From the NCBI RefSeq assembly GCF_018327685.1, contig NZ_BNEL01000001.1, positions 1,178,001 through 1,242,000 of the forward strand: DNA of 64,000 nt. Reading direction: 5' to 3'. Made by a program: the position numbers and the translations under genes. Below the pieces are notes generated by a model. That model searched no databases and was not told the DNA's origin. It saw only the letters and a list, made by a program, of their open reading frames with translations. Of the stretch, positions 43,211 through 52,370 are shown in pieces. The stretch is from Streptomyces sp. TS71-3. GTDB taxonomy: Bacteria > Actinomycetota > Actinomycetes > Streptomycetales > Streptomycetaceae. Position 1 is the stretch's first letter, and the number at the start of each line of letters is the position of its first letter.

Positions 43211-44392
43211 TTGGCCACTGTCTACCAGAGATGCAAGAGTGACAAACGGAGTGTGCACTACCCCTGCACCATTTCGCGGTGCGGACACACATGGACGGTC
43301 CGCTACCGCGAACCGGGCGGGGCGGAACGCCAGAAGAGCTTCGAGAAGAAGCCCCAGGCGGAAGCCTTCGTCGCCAAACTGGAGCACGACAAATACGAAG
43401 GCCTGTACCTCGACCCCAAACGGGGCGAGATCACGGTTGCTGCCTACTGCGCCGAGTGGCTTGAGCGGCAGGTCATCGGCGACTCCACGTACCCCAACTA
43501 CGAAAGTTTTATCCGCATCCACCTGGTTCCGCACCTTGGCGGCAAGACGATCGCCGGGGTGCAGCGCAAGGACATCGAGGCTTTTGTCTCCGCCCTCGGC
43601 AAGAAGCTCGCCGCCAGCACGGTGTGTGACCGGATGAAACTGGTCTCGCACGTCTTCCAAACCGCAGTAGAAGAGAAGCGGCGGTCGGACGACCCCACCG
43701 ATGGGGTCAAACTTCCCCGACGCGCAGCGAACGCAGTCGACGGGGACGAGATCCCCACCCTCCACGAGGTGGATCTCATCGCCAAACAGATCTCCCCCCA
43801 GTACCGGTTGACCATCTACCTACAGGCCGGAGCAGGTCTGCGCATCAGTGAGACACTGGCTGTCACCGCCGACTGCTTGCGCACTGATTTCCTTCGCGTA
43901 CGCCGCCAGGTCAGTACCAAGGCTCATCGCGACGACTGTACGACCCGCTTCGTCCCGCTGAAGCACCGTGCGGCAGGGGAGTACAGAGACGTTCCCCTCC
44001 CGCCGTTCCTCGCCGATGAAATCGACGCGCATCTCCGAGAGTGGGGCACGGCGATGGCGTCCGGGCTGGAGGTCCTGTTCCCGCCACGCGACCGTGGCAA
44101 GGGCACCATGCCCACGGCGAACACGTACACGTACCACTTCCGAAAGGCACTCAAGGATGTAGGGGTGGTGAAACCGGACGGGAGCCCGAAGTACACACCG
44201 CACTGCCTGCGCCACTTCTTCGCCTCCACCGCCCTCGCCGCCAGCATCCCCATCCACGAGGTCTCCCGCTGGCTCGGACACAAGTCGATCAAAACCACGG
44301 TCGACATCTACGGGCACCTCGTCCCAGCCTCCTGGGACCGGTGCCGCACCGTCATGCAGACCGCTCTGCGTCCTGAAACGGTCGACTCATAG
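43211..44392 (+). CDS. int: Tyrosine recombinase (site-specific integrase)
   Basis: A 393-residue protein. An N-terminal arm-binding region (HTWTVRYREPGGAERQKSFE, EAFVAKLEHDKYEG) is followed by a SAM-like core-binding domain (AAYCAEWLERQVIGDSTYPN, ASTVCDRMKLVSHVFQTAVE) and a catalytic domain. Active-site residues are visible: Arg in GAGLRISETL (about 220), HxxR in PHCLRHFFAST (about 336), His in SRWLGHKSIKTT and Tyr in VDIYGHL (about 371). TTG 43211 follows AAGGAG. It directly follows the excisionase, and its stop lies 136 nt before the CRISPR leader, so its attachment site is likely between the two. No tRNA gene is visible there. Confidence 0.92.
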   Translation: MATVYQRCKSDKRSVHYPCTISRCGHTWTVRYREPGGAERQKSFEKKPQAEAFVAKLEHDKYEGLYLDPKRGEITVAAYCAEWLERQVIGDSTYPNYESFIRIHLVPHLGGKTIAGVQRKDIEAFVSALGKKLAASTVCDRMKLVSHVFQTAVEEKRRSDDPTDGVKLPRRAANAVDGDEIPTLHEVDLIAKQISPQYRLTIYLQAGAGLRISETLAVTADCLRTDFLRVRRQVSTKAHRDDCTTRFVPLKHRAAGEYRDVPLPPFLADEIDAHLREWGTAMASGLEVLFPPRDRGKGTMPTANTYTYHFRKALKDVGVVKPDGSPKYTPHCLRHFFASTALAASIPIHEVSRWLGHKSIKTTVDIYGHLVPASWDRCRTVMQTALRPETVDS

Positions 44393-44527
44393 CCGAGCCA
44401 AATACCGTGGGGAGTCTGTTGGAGCCAACCCGCTGGCGCGGGGCCGACTTCGCACGAACCACCCGCAGGTGCGCGTACTTGACCATCCCCGTGTGCATGG
44501 GGCCGATGCTTTCTGACCGGACACCCC

Positions 44528-44623
44528 ATGAAAGTTGTTATTTGGCAAATATTCCATTCGTCTGAATCAAATGAAGTACTCGAAATCCAACTCCTCTGCC
44601 AGTAAAGTCGCAGGTCGTCGAGT
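44528..44623 (+). promoter_or_regulatory. CRISPR array 1 leader
   Basis: AT-rich stretch (about 60% AT for its first 60 nt) immediately before the first repeat, ending TAAAGTCGCAGGTC plus 7 nt. It closely matches the leader of array 2 (56727-56818), with shared ATCAA and the same terminal block, so this is the transcription- and adaptation-proximal side. Confidence 0.75.
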
Positions 44624-46055
44624 CTGCTCCCCGCACGCGCGGGGATGGTCCCTGCTTCAGCGCCCGCGTCCGGTCGCCCAGATCCTGCTCCCCGCACGCG
44701 CGGGGATGGTCCCGGCGAGGACTGGAGTGCGGCCCGCGCCGCGAGCTGCTCCCCGCACGCGCGGGGATGGTCCCCATGGAGCTCACCGGCCGCACCGACT
44801 GGCTGGCTGCTCCCCGCGCGCGCGGGGATGGTCCCGCTGCTGTGGAATGCGGGAGATGAGTCCCCGACTGCTCGCCGCACGCGCGGGGATGGTCCCACAT
44901 CACGGACGCCCACTTCTGCCTGGTAACACTGCTCCCCGCACGCGCGGGGATGGTCCCGCGCACTGCGTCGCCTCCTCGGCGGGGGCCTCCTGCTCCCCGC
45001 ACGCGCGGGGATGGTCCCTGTTCCTGACGTCCCAGATCAGCGCCTACTATCTGCTCCCCGCACGCGCGGGGATGGTCCCGTCGCGGCCACGTCCCCGAAG
45101 GCGCGCACCTCCTGCTCCCCGCACGCGCGGGGATGGTCCTCATGCGGAGGGGGAGTCACCCAAATTTGGGTGCTGCTCCCCGCACGCGCGGGGATGGTCC
45201 CTTGGTGGCGGACAGCAGCCCTCGGGCGTGCGCCTGCTCCCCGCACGCGCGGGGATGGTCCCATCCCGTAGGCCTTGCGGACAGTGATGTCGCTCTGCTC
45301 CCCGCACGCGCGGGGATGGTCCCGGCAGCAGCGGGGCGCGGGACGGCATGCAGGCCTGCTCCCCGCACGCGCGGGGATGGTCCCGGCGGCGGCGCCTTGA
45401 AGTCGGCGCCGCACGGCTGCTCCCCGCACGCGCGGGGATGGTCCCGCGGTGCCGCGCCCCTTCGAGATCTCGATCAGCTGCTCCCCGCACGCGCGGGGAT
45501 GGTCCCAGTCGAGGCCCGCCGCGCGCTCCGGGGTCGGGCTGCTCCCCGCACGCGCGGGGATGGTCCCATGAGGGGGAAGGTGAGGCCGCCGCGGGTGATC
45601 TGCTCCCCGCACGCGCGGGGATGGTCCCCACCGAACGGAAGCGTTGCTCTTGCTCAGCGTCTGCTCCCCGCACGCGCGGGGATGGTCCCTCCAGGCACTC
45701 ACGCTGGAAATCGGGGTGTCGCTGCTCCCCGCACGCGCGGGGATGGTCCCGACGGCCCAGGCCTGGCCGCCTCGCTGGCCCGCTGCTCCCCGCACGCGCG
45801 GGGATGGTCCCGCGGACTCCGATGCGCCGCCCTGGGGCGTGATCTGCTCCCCGCACGCGCGGGGATGGTCCCACGACATGGCCACGGTCGTCGGCGGGGT
45901 TGGACTGCTCCCCGCACGCGCGGGGATGGTCCCGTGGAGATTTGAGCGAGATCGAGGCGAGACTTCTGCTCCCCGCACCCGCAGGGATGGCTCTGGCGCC
46001 GAACGTCTGAGGCGCTGGGGCTGGCACTGCTCTCTGCCCCGCAGGGGGTGGCCCC
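44624..46055 (+). CRISPR. CRISPR array 1, 24 repeats, type I-E-like
   Basis: Repeats of 29 nt begin CTGCTCCCCGCACGCG and end GCGGGGATGGTCCC; spacers are 32 nt, with a constant 61-nt period from 44624 to the last copy at 46027. The first 22 repeats are nearly identical (variants at 44807, 44868 and 45112); the last two, at 45966 and 46027, are degenerate, fixing the trailer end at right. Repeat sequence, hairpin and period match type I-E repeats of streptomycetes. All 23 spacers differ from each other. Open frames through the array are artefacts. Confidence 0.97.
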
Positions 46056-46670
46056 GTGGTGAGAACGGCTCAGGGCGTGGAACTGGGTCGCTGCCGTAAT
46101 GCCATATGCCGAGCTTCGCCCACCGTACGGGCCTCCGGCGACGGGAATTGCGGACTGCTACTGCGTAAGCAGTCGCGATGAGCTTGTCGCTGTCTTGTGC
46201 GGGATGTCCGCGCCACGGTAGGGACTTAAGGTGCTTTATGGGATGTTAAATGCCACTTTTACCCAGTTAGTGCATGGGGAAGGTGTGGGATCGAGCCGTT
46301 CACGATCTTTGTGGGCTGGCAAGCCGGATCAAGACGGAGACGGTCCCCGCGGGGATGGTCCCGCTCGCCGGGACGGCTTCCGCGCCGTAGTCCAGTCGCC
46401 CCCGCACCTGTCTGGATGACCCGTACCCGTAGTGTCAGAGCGGGGCTCCTCCCACATCGTCTGGCGACGTTGAGTAGTGGCCGCTCAGCCAATGTCCCTC
46501 TGCTTCATGGCACTTGGGTTGGCGGGTTCTCGTGTGTCGGACGTGTGTGACGCCCTTCGCGCTTGCTATGAATGTGGGCCTTGCGGAGCGGGATCATCTG
46601 TGTCCGTCCGCCGTTGCGCCACTCAAGTGAGAAGGCGCCAGGTTCACGGCCAGGTTCACGGGGAGGGTGG
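46056..46670. other. Region between array 1 and cas10
   Basis: No supported gene. It should hold the cas operon promoter. It contains an orphan repeat relic at 46345-46363 and a 12-bp tandem duplication (CCAGGTTCACGG) at about 46637-46660 directly before the cas10 ribosome-binding site. Confidence 0.5.
46345..46363 (+). repeat. Orphan CRISPR-repeat relic
   Basis: TCCCCGCGGGGATGGTCCC is the CRISPR repeat without its 5' CTGC and without the six-base loop segment. It lies 290 nt after the end of array 1, in the same orientation. It forms a short hairpin. Confidence 0.6.
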
Positions 46671-48353
46671 ATGGGGGAGGGCGAGGTCGTAGTCGTTCAT
46701 CTGGTGCGATTCGAGGCGTGGAACATTGAGCGTTTCATGTTCGTCACGAACAAGCGGCGCGAGATCGCCGGGGCTTCGGAACTGATCACTTACGTGGACT
46801 TCCAGTGGGTCGGTAGCGCGCTCCGAGGTCTGCACCCCGGCTTCGATGCCTCGTGGCAGATTGAGAAGCGTCCGGTCGAGTTGTTGCAGACCGGGGCCGG
46901 AACCGCCGACGTATTGGTGCGTGATCGCGACGAGGCCCGTCGCCTGGTGACCGAGGTGACCCTGGCGGCGCTTGAGGACGCGCCGGGGCTTGAGGTGTGC
47001 GGGGTGGTCACGGAGGCTTTCGACTGGTCGGAGCCTGGTGCGCTGCATGCGGCCCTGCAGGATGCCGGGCGGCGGATGACGCCCGCCCGTACCTCGCTGC
47101 CTGGGCCGGACGCCCGCTTCCTGAGGCTCCCGGTGGTGGAGGACTGCGCCACGACCGGACTTCCGGCGGCGGGCCTGGTGCCGCAGCCCCTGGACGATGG
47201 TGAGGAAGTGCCCCGGTGGGAGCCTCGCTCGGCTGAGAGCCAGGCCAAGTGGGTCGCCTTCGGTAAGGAGGACGAGAGGGTAGGGCTCGACCGGCTGGCC
47301 TCGCTGGTCGGCGAGGAGCCGAGGGTCCTCAAGCAAGTGGTCGAGTACCTTTCCAACGGGCCGGAATGGATGGGCGTCGTCTACGCGGACGGAAACGGCC
47401 TGGGATCGGTGTTCGGGCACTTCGAGGAGTGTGTGGAAGGCGATACCAACCGCGCCTACGCGGACACCCTCAAAGGCTTCGCTTCCGGCCTGCAACGCTG
47501 TGCCCAACAGGCCTTCCGCGAATCGGTCGCGCAACTGCTGGACGCGGGCGCCCTGCTCCCGGACGGCGGCTCGGCTCCGGTACTGCCGCTGATCCTCGGC
47601 GGAGACGACCTCGTCGCCCTGTGCGCCGGTGAATGGGCGCTCACCTTCACGGAACTCTATCTGCGCGCGTTCGAGCGGCTCACCGCAGCGGCCCCGGAGA
47701 TCAGCGGGCCGTTGGCGCGCCGGGGGCTGGGCCCGGGGCTCGCCATGTCGGCGGGGGTGGCGATCGTCAAGGCGAACTTCCCGTTCGCCACGGCGCAGAC
47801 CTTGGCCTACCAGCTGATGCGCGAGGCGAAAGAGGTGAAGCGGGCCGTTCATGGCGTTCCGTGCTCGTCGCTGTCGTTCCATGTGCTCTACGACAGTACG
47901 CAGGCAACCCTGCCGCGGATCCGCGGGCAGCAGGAGTTCGAGTGCGGGCGGCTGGTGGCGCAGCCGTATGTGGTGAGTGATGTCCCCGACGAGGGGTTGG
48001 GCTGGGTGCGCGGGCGGCGCTGGCAGGACTTGGGGCGTCGTGTGGCCGCCCTCACGGCGAGGGACGAGGAAGGCGAGCGGCGGCTTCCGACCTCGCAGAT
48101 GCATGATCTTCGATCCTCTCTGTTCGCCGGTCCGCGCGTGGCCGACGCCCGGTTCATGAACCTGCTGGGCCGCTTCGCCGGGCGGGGACTGGAGGAGCTG
48201 ACGGTCGAGTCGGAGAGTCTGTTCTGGCACGAGCCCGCCGTGGACGGTGAAGGCCAGGGGCGGCTGGTGACCGGCCTTCTGGATGCGATGAACGCTGAGG
48301 GTTTTCTCCCCGAATCCTTGATCGGCGGCACAGCCGTGCTGGAGGGGCGATGA
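46671..48353 (+). CDS. cas10: Cas10 large subunit, no HD domain, GGDD intact
   Basis: A 560-residue protein. It starts in the first palm-like region (VVHLVRFEAWNIERFMFVTN KRREIAGASELI, about 8-40), has YADGNGLG at about 238-245, and the cyclase motif ILGGDDLVAL with GGDD at residues 310-313. The C-terminal part is helical. No HD nuclease domain precedes it, so ssDNA cleavage is not expected. In type III systems Cas10 with GGDD makes cyclic oligoadenylates when target RNA binds. GGGGAGGG precedes ATG 46671. Its stop overlaps the next gene start (ATGA). A longer upstream frame is not supported by a start or homology. Confidence 0.88.
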   Translation: MGEGEVVVVHLVRFEAWNIERFMFVTNKRREIAGASELITYVDFQWVGSALRGLHPGFDASWQIEKRPVELLQTGAGTADVLVRDRDEARRLVTEVTLAALEDAPGLEVCGVVTEAFDWSEPGALHAALQDAGRRMTPARTSLPGPDARFLRLPVVEDCATTGLPAAGLVPQPLDDGEEVPRWEPRSAESQAKWVAFGKEDERVGLDRLASLVGEEPRVLKQVVEYLSNGPEWMGVVYADGNGLGSVFGHFEECVEGDTNRAYADTLKGFASGLQRCAQQAFRESVAQLLDAGALLPDGGSAPVLPLILGGDDLVALCAGEWALTFTELYLRAFERLTAAAPEISGPLARRGLGPGLAMSAGVAIVKANFPFATAQTLAYQLMREAKEVKRAVHGVPCSSLSFHVLYDSTQATLPRIRGQQEFECGRLVAQPYVVSDVPDEGLGWVRGRRWQDLGRRVAALTARDEEGERRLPTSQMHDLRSSLFAGPRVADARFMNLLGRFAGRGLEELTVESESLFWHEPAVDGEGQGRLVTGLLDAMNAEGFLPESLIGGTAVLEGR

Positions 48354-50725
48354 GTACGAGGCTGGAGTTGCCGGTCACGCTGACGATGCTCAGCGACTGG
48401 CACATCGGTTCCGGCGCCGGTACGCCTGGGCGGGTGCAGGCGGGCGTGCAGCGCGACATGGACGGACTGCCCTACGTGCCCGCCTCGACGTTCGCCGGTG
48501 TGTGGCGTGATGCTTGTGAGAGCGTGGTGTTCGCTCTGGACGGCGGGTGCCAGGAGGACTGGCACGCATGGCTTGAGTTCCTGTTCGGTAGCCAGCCGTC
48601 GCAGGAGACCCGAAGGGGCGTGCCCCTTATGCGTATCGGCGCGCCACGACCGGCGGCACTCGTGGTGGACTCGCTCCACTTCCCGTCGTCTGTACGGCGC
48701 GCGCTTCGCGACAAGCCGTCTCTGGTGGCCGCCGCGGTGTTCCTCAAACCCGGTGTCAAGGTCGACGCCGGCAGCGGCCGCGCCGAGGACGGAACCCTCC
48801 GCTACGAGGAGATGGCCCGTGGCGGCACGGCGCTGACCGGACAGGTGCAGGTGTCCACCGAGGCCGACCTTGATGAGGAGCAGTTGTACTGTGCCGCTGC
48901 TCTGCTGGACGCGAGCGCCCGACTGCTGGAAGGCGTGGGACACCGGCGAAGGCGCGGCGCGGGTCGCTGCCGGCTCATGGTCGGCTCCCTGCCGGCGAAC
49001 TGGCAGTGGCTCCGTCAGCACAGGGTTCCCCCCGCGGTCCCGTCCGTGACCGAGGGCACGGCTCCTCGCGGGCTCCCGACTCCTGCCGCCGACCGGGATC
49101 AGGCCCGGTGGGAGGTGGCAGACCTGCGCATGCTGCTGCGCCGTCCGGTGATCGCCCATCAGAGAAAGGTCGGCAACGAGGTCCGGAGCCTGGACTACGT
49201 GCCGGGCAGGCTGATGCTGCCCGCCGTCCTTCGGTCGTTGTCCTCACCGGGGGCGGCCATGGCCGCCCGAGCGGGCGATCTCGTCATCACCGACGCCACG
49301 GTCGAGGTGGACGGAGGAGCGGGAGAGCCAGCTCCGCTGGCTCTGGTACGTGAGAAGAACGATCCTGTGGTCCGGCAGTTCAACCTGATGACCGAGGCAG
49401 TTCCCGAAGGTGTGCAGACGGTGCCGTTCGACAACGAGTTCTTGGGTCCGTATCGGCCCGGGGCACCGCTGTCCGCTGTCACCTGTGAGACGGCCGAGTA
49501 CACGCACAACGTCATATCCGACTTGGAGCAACGGCCGGTGCGCGACATCGGCGGCCTGTTCACCTACCAGGCCATCGCGGCGGGCACGGTCCTGAGGGCC
49601 CAGGTCCGGGTCCGCAGCGGAATACTCGAACCGGGCTGGCAGAAGCGCCTCACCGGCCGGTGGCGGTTGGGGATGGCCCGAAGAGGCGGCTACGGCCTGA
49701 CGGAGGTGACTGCCGGCGAGCTTCCCGTCCCCGCTCCCCGCCCCCTGCCGAGCGCACGCGGGCAGCTGCGGGTGCGTCTCCTGTCGGACGTCCTGGTGAA
49801 CGACGAGCGGCTGCGGCCCAGCACCAGCCCGGCACACCTGGCTGCCGAGCTTGGCCGTGCGCTGGGTGTGACGCTTCGTCCTGCGGACGAGGAGGTAGCG
49901 GAAAGGCCCGTGCGTGTCTCGGAACGCCGCCGCTCGGACTCCTGGCACAGCAAGTGGGGTCTGCCCCGCGCCAGCATGCTGGGCATGCGGGGCGGCAGTT
50001 GCCTGACCTGCGACGTCGTGGACGGCGTGGTGACAGCGGAAGCCGTCAGTCGTGTGGAGCTCTCCGGCATCGGGCTGCGTCGGGCCGAGGGGTACGGACA
50101 GGTGAGGATCGCCGATGCGCTGCTGGAGGCTGCGTTCGGTGAGCGCGGCGGCGCAGGCTGCGGAACCGACCGCGGCAGCAAGGATGACCTCGACGACACG
50201 GCGCCCGCTCCGATCGGAGCGGGGGAGACCGGGACCGAAGAGTCCGGCGACTGCGACGGGACGCTGCTTGTGCTGGAGGATGCCGCTTGGCGCACCTGGA
50301 TCCAGCATGCCTGCGAGACTCTCGCAAGCTCGGCCGCCGGCCGTGCTCAGGCCATTGGCTCCGGCTACGAAGAGGTTCCGCAGGCTCAGTTGGGCACCCT
50401 GCGGATGCTTGCCGGCCAGGTACGGGCCCCGGAAGAGCCGAGGACGATGGCCTGGCTGCGTGGCCTGGACCGGCTCCAGGGCGTCAGCAGCGAACGCCGC
50501 GGCCCTTGGCCGAAGAAAACCGTGGACCACCTCCGCCGCATGCTCACCGACAGCGACGAGGTATGGGCATGCCTTGGTCTTCCCAAGGAACAGAGCCGGC
50601 TCCTCACGCACCCTGACCGGGCCGACGGCATGAAGAAGCGGCTGTGGGCGCACGCCGTGCGCACCCTGCTCGACGACTGTCTCACCGCGCACACACGGGC
50701 GGCCGAGACGGGAGAGGGTGTCTGA
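48350..50725 (+). CDS. Cas7-Cas5(Csx10)-Cas11-like fusion, type III-D
   Basis: A 791-residue RAMP fusion. Residues about 1-235 are a Cas7-like domain (LTMLSDWHIGSGAGTPG, DGLPYVPASTFAGVWRDACE, HRRRRGAGRCRLMVGSL). About 250-620 resemble Csx10/Cas5 (LLRRPVIAHQRKVGNEVRSL DYVPG, WHSKWGLPRASMLGMRGGS, GIGLRRAEGYGQVRI). The last ~120 residues are helical (WRTWIQHACETLASSA, AQLGTLRMLAGQV, DHLRRMLTDSDEVWACLGL) as a Cas11-like small subunit. This is the same fusion order as Cas7-Cas5-Cas11 of the Synechocystis III-Dv complex. It would cap and stabilise the 5' end of the crRNA. Catalytic Asp not assigned with confidence. Confidence 0.8.
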   Translation: MSTRLELPVTLTMLSDWHIGSGAGTPGRVQAGVQRDMDGLPYVPASTFAGVWRDACESVVFALDGGCQEDWHAWLEFLFGSQPSQETRRGVPLMRIGAPRPAALVVDSLHFPSSVRRALRDKPSLVAAAVFLKPGVKVDAGSGRAEDGTLRYEEMARGGTALTGQVQVSTEADLDEEQLYCAAALLDASARLLEGVGHRRRRGAGRCRLMVGSLPANWQWLRQHRVPPAVPSVTEGTAPRGLPTPAADRDQARWEVADLRMLLRRPVIAHQRKVGNEVRSLDYVPGRLMLPAVLRSLSSPGAAMAARAGDLVITDATVEVDGGAGEPAPLALVREKNDPVVRQFNLMTEAVPEGVQTVPFDNEFLGPYRPGAPLSAVTCETAEYTHNVISDLEQRPVRDIGGLFTYQAIAAGTVLRAQVRVRSGILEPGWQKRLTGRWRLGMARRGGYGLTEVTAGELPVPAPRPLPSARGQLRVRLLSDVLVNDERLRPSTSPAHLAAELGRALGVTLRPADEEVAERPVRVSERRRSDSWHSKWGLPRASMLGMRGGSCLTCDVVDGVVTAEAVSRVELSGIGLRRAEGYGQVRIADALLEAAFGERGGAGCGTDRGSKDDLDDTAPAPIGAGETGTEESGDCDGTLLVLEDAAWRTWIQHACETLASSAAGRAQAIGSGYEEVPQAQLGTLRMLAGQVRAPEEPRTMAWLRGLDRLQGVSSERRGPWPKKTVDHLRRMLTDSDEVWACLGLPKEQSRLLTHPDRADGMKKRLWAHAVRTLLDDCLTAHTRAAETGEGV

Positions 50726-50726
50726 C

Positions 50727-52370
50727 ATGTCCGTCCACGTGGAACGTGCCGTCGTCCGGCGCCTGCGCGTCCGGGGCTGGCTGCGCGCCCTGAGCCCCCT
50801 GCACGTCGGCGGTGCCGGGCATGACCCGAACGCCCCGCTGCCCGTCGCCGTCGACGGACAGGGACGCCTGTACGTTCCAGGCAGTGGCCTGACTGGCGCA
50901 CTCCGCACACTGCTGAGTGCTGGCCGCGCCGCTGCGGAATCGAACTCGCTGTGGGGGTACGCCGAACCGAGGACACGGCACGCGGCAGTCAGCAGGTTCG
51001 TGGTTCGCGACGCCCTCATCTGCGCCGCGCCGTCCCTGGACGACAACGGAGAACCCGCTGCGCTGCTGGACCCGGCTCGGGTGGAGACGCGTTTCTCGGT
51101 CGGCATCGACCGGGTCCGGGGCGTCGCCGCCCACGGGTTCCTCCACGCACGGGCGGTGGTGCCCAGGAGTTCCTTCCTCCGCTTCGAACTCGACCTGAAC
51201 AGCGGCACCCGCGATCACTGGGAGGACGACCGATGTGAGATCCGGCGGCTCCTGGCCGTGCTCACCGACCGCCGTCTGCGTCTGGGCGCGGCCAAGACAC
51301 GTGGCCTGGGCCGGATGGTTCTCGTTCCGGAGCTCACCGATGTGTGCGAACAGGACCTCACCAGCTCCGACGGGCTGTTCACCGTCCTGCGGGACGGTGG
51401 CGTCAAGGCTGACTCCGTTGGGACAGCAGACTCCGTCAGGAAAACGGAGGAGGGGAAGCAGCGGCGGGACGACTCGCCGCCGTTCCTCGACATCGAGGTC
51501 GCCTGGCGGCCTCTCGCCCCGGTGATGGTCCGGGCGTCCGCTTCCGGCTCCGACGTCGATGCCCTCCCGCTGACGTCGGCCGTCTCCTCGGACATGGTCT
51601 CTCCCGTCCTGCCGGGCTCGGCACTCAAGGGCGTGCTGCGCAGCCATGCCGAGCGCATCGAGCGCACGGCTCGTGGACTCGACGCCGACGCCGCGGAGCC
51701 GAACGCCCCGGCACCTGAGCTCAGTGCTGCGTTCCGTCGGCAGCTCGCCCAACTGTCCGCTGTAAATGCACTGTTCGGATCCGCGCCGGAGGGCGGGCGC
51801 CAACAAGACAGCGGCGAGGAGCAGGCGTGCTCGGGTGCCGGCTGCCTCACGATCGACGACTGCTTCGCCGACGCCGAGATCCCCGCCGACCTGTGGGCCC
51901 GCCTCTACGAACCGGAAGAGACGCCCGGCGCCGGGGAACCTCTGCTGGACACTCTGCGCGAGGACTACGGCATGCGGCGCGCCGACCACGTCGCCATCGA
52001 CCGCTGGACCGGAGGCGCTGCGGACGGACGCCTTTTCAGTGCCCTGGAACCCCATGGCCTGCATTGGGAGCCCCTCTCTCTCACCGTGGACTTGGTCCGG
52101 CTCGGATCGCGACGGCACGACGGCCGCCATCTCCGCGACGCCGCCGAGGCGCTGCTCCTGCTCACCCTGCGGGACCTCCAGGCAGGCCGTATTCGCCTCG
52201 GCTTCGCCTCCAACAGAGGAATGGGCGACATCCAGGTCACTTCCATCACCCTCAGACGCTCCGACGAGCTCGGCGAGGCAATGACGTTGGACGAGCTGCT
52301 CGCCACCGACCGGGCTGGCGAACTCACCGCGGCCTGGCGGACCTATCTCGGCGACGGGAGCCCGGTATGA
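50727..52370 (+). CDS. Cas7-2x (double Csm3-like RAMP fusion)
   Basis: A 547-residue protein with two Cas7 domains. The first (about 10-205) has LRALSPLHVGGAGHDPNAPL, YVPGSGLTGALRTLL, FSVGIDRVRGVAAHGFLHAR and GAAKTRGLGRMVL. The second (about 255-520) has PVLPGSALKGVLRSHAERIE, HVAIDRWTGGAADGRLFSAL and LGFASNRGMGDIQVTSI. Each has the RAMP glycine-rich loop and IDR block. Such Cas7 subunits form the backbone and cleave target RNA. The middle CSGAGC pair may bind zinc. ATG 50727 is chosen: GGGAGAGG is well spaced, and GTG 50718 is too close to it. It follows its upstream neighbour by 1 nt. Confidence 0.85.
   Translation: MSVHVERAVVRRLRVRGWLRALSPLHVGGAGHDPNAPLPVAVDGQGRLYVPGSGLTGALRTLLSAGRAAAESNSLWGYAEPRTRHAAVSRFVVRDALICAAPSLDDNGEPAALLDPARVETRFSVGIDRVRGVAAHGFLHARAVVPRSSFLRFELDLNSGTRDHWEDDRCEIRRLLAVLTDRRLRLGAAKTRGLGRMVLVPELTDVCEQDLTSSDGLFTVLRDGGVKADSVGTADSVRKTEEGKQRRDDSPPFLDIEVAWRPLAPVMVRASASGSDVDALPLTSAVSSDMVSPVLPGSALKGVLRSHAERIERTARGLDADAAEPNAPAPELSAAFRRQLAQLSAVNALFGSAPEGGRQQDSGEEQACSGAGCLTIDDCFADAEIPADLWARLYEPEETPGAGEPLLDTLREDYGMRRADHVAIDRWTGGAADGRLFSALEPHGLHWEPLSLTVDLVRLGSRRHDGRHLRDAAEALLLLTLRDLQAGRIRLGFASNRGMGDIQVTSITLRRSDELGEAMTLDELLATDRAGELTAAWRTYLGDGSPV

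Noticed and set aside
44393..44527. tRNA gene as integrase attachment site
   Set aside because: No cloverleaf, TTCGA loop or CCA-end pattern could be found by eye on either strand.
44535..46099. Long open frames on both strands through CRISPR array 1 (and 56704-58156 through array 2)
   Set aside because: The translations repeat with the 61-nt array period (3 x 61 nt gives a frame-restoring cycle) and are made of repeat sequence only.
46056..46670. A search for a cas6 or small cas gene between array 1 and cas10
   Set aside because: Only short frames without RAMP or nuclease motifs are present.
46656..51208. Minus-strand open frames of about 520 and 650 codons opposite the cas genes
   Set aside because: They are GC-rich shadow frames of cas10 and the RAMP fusions, with no domains and no coherent starts.
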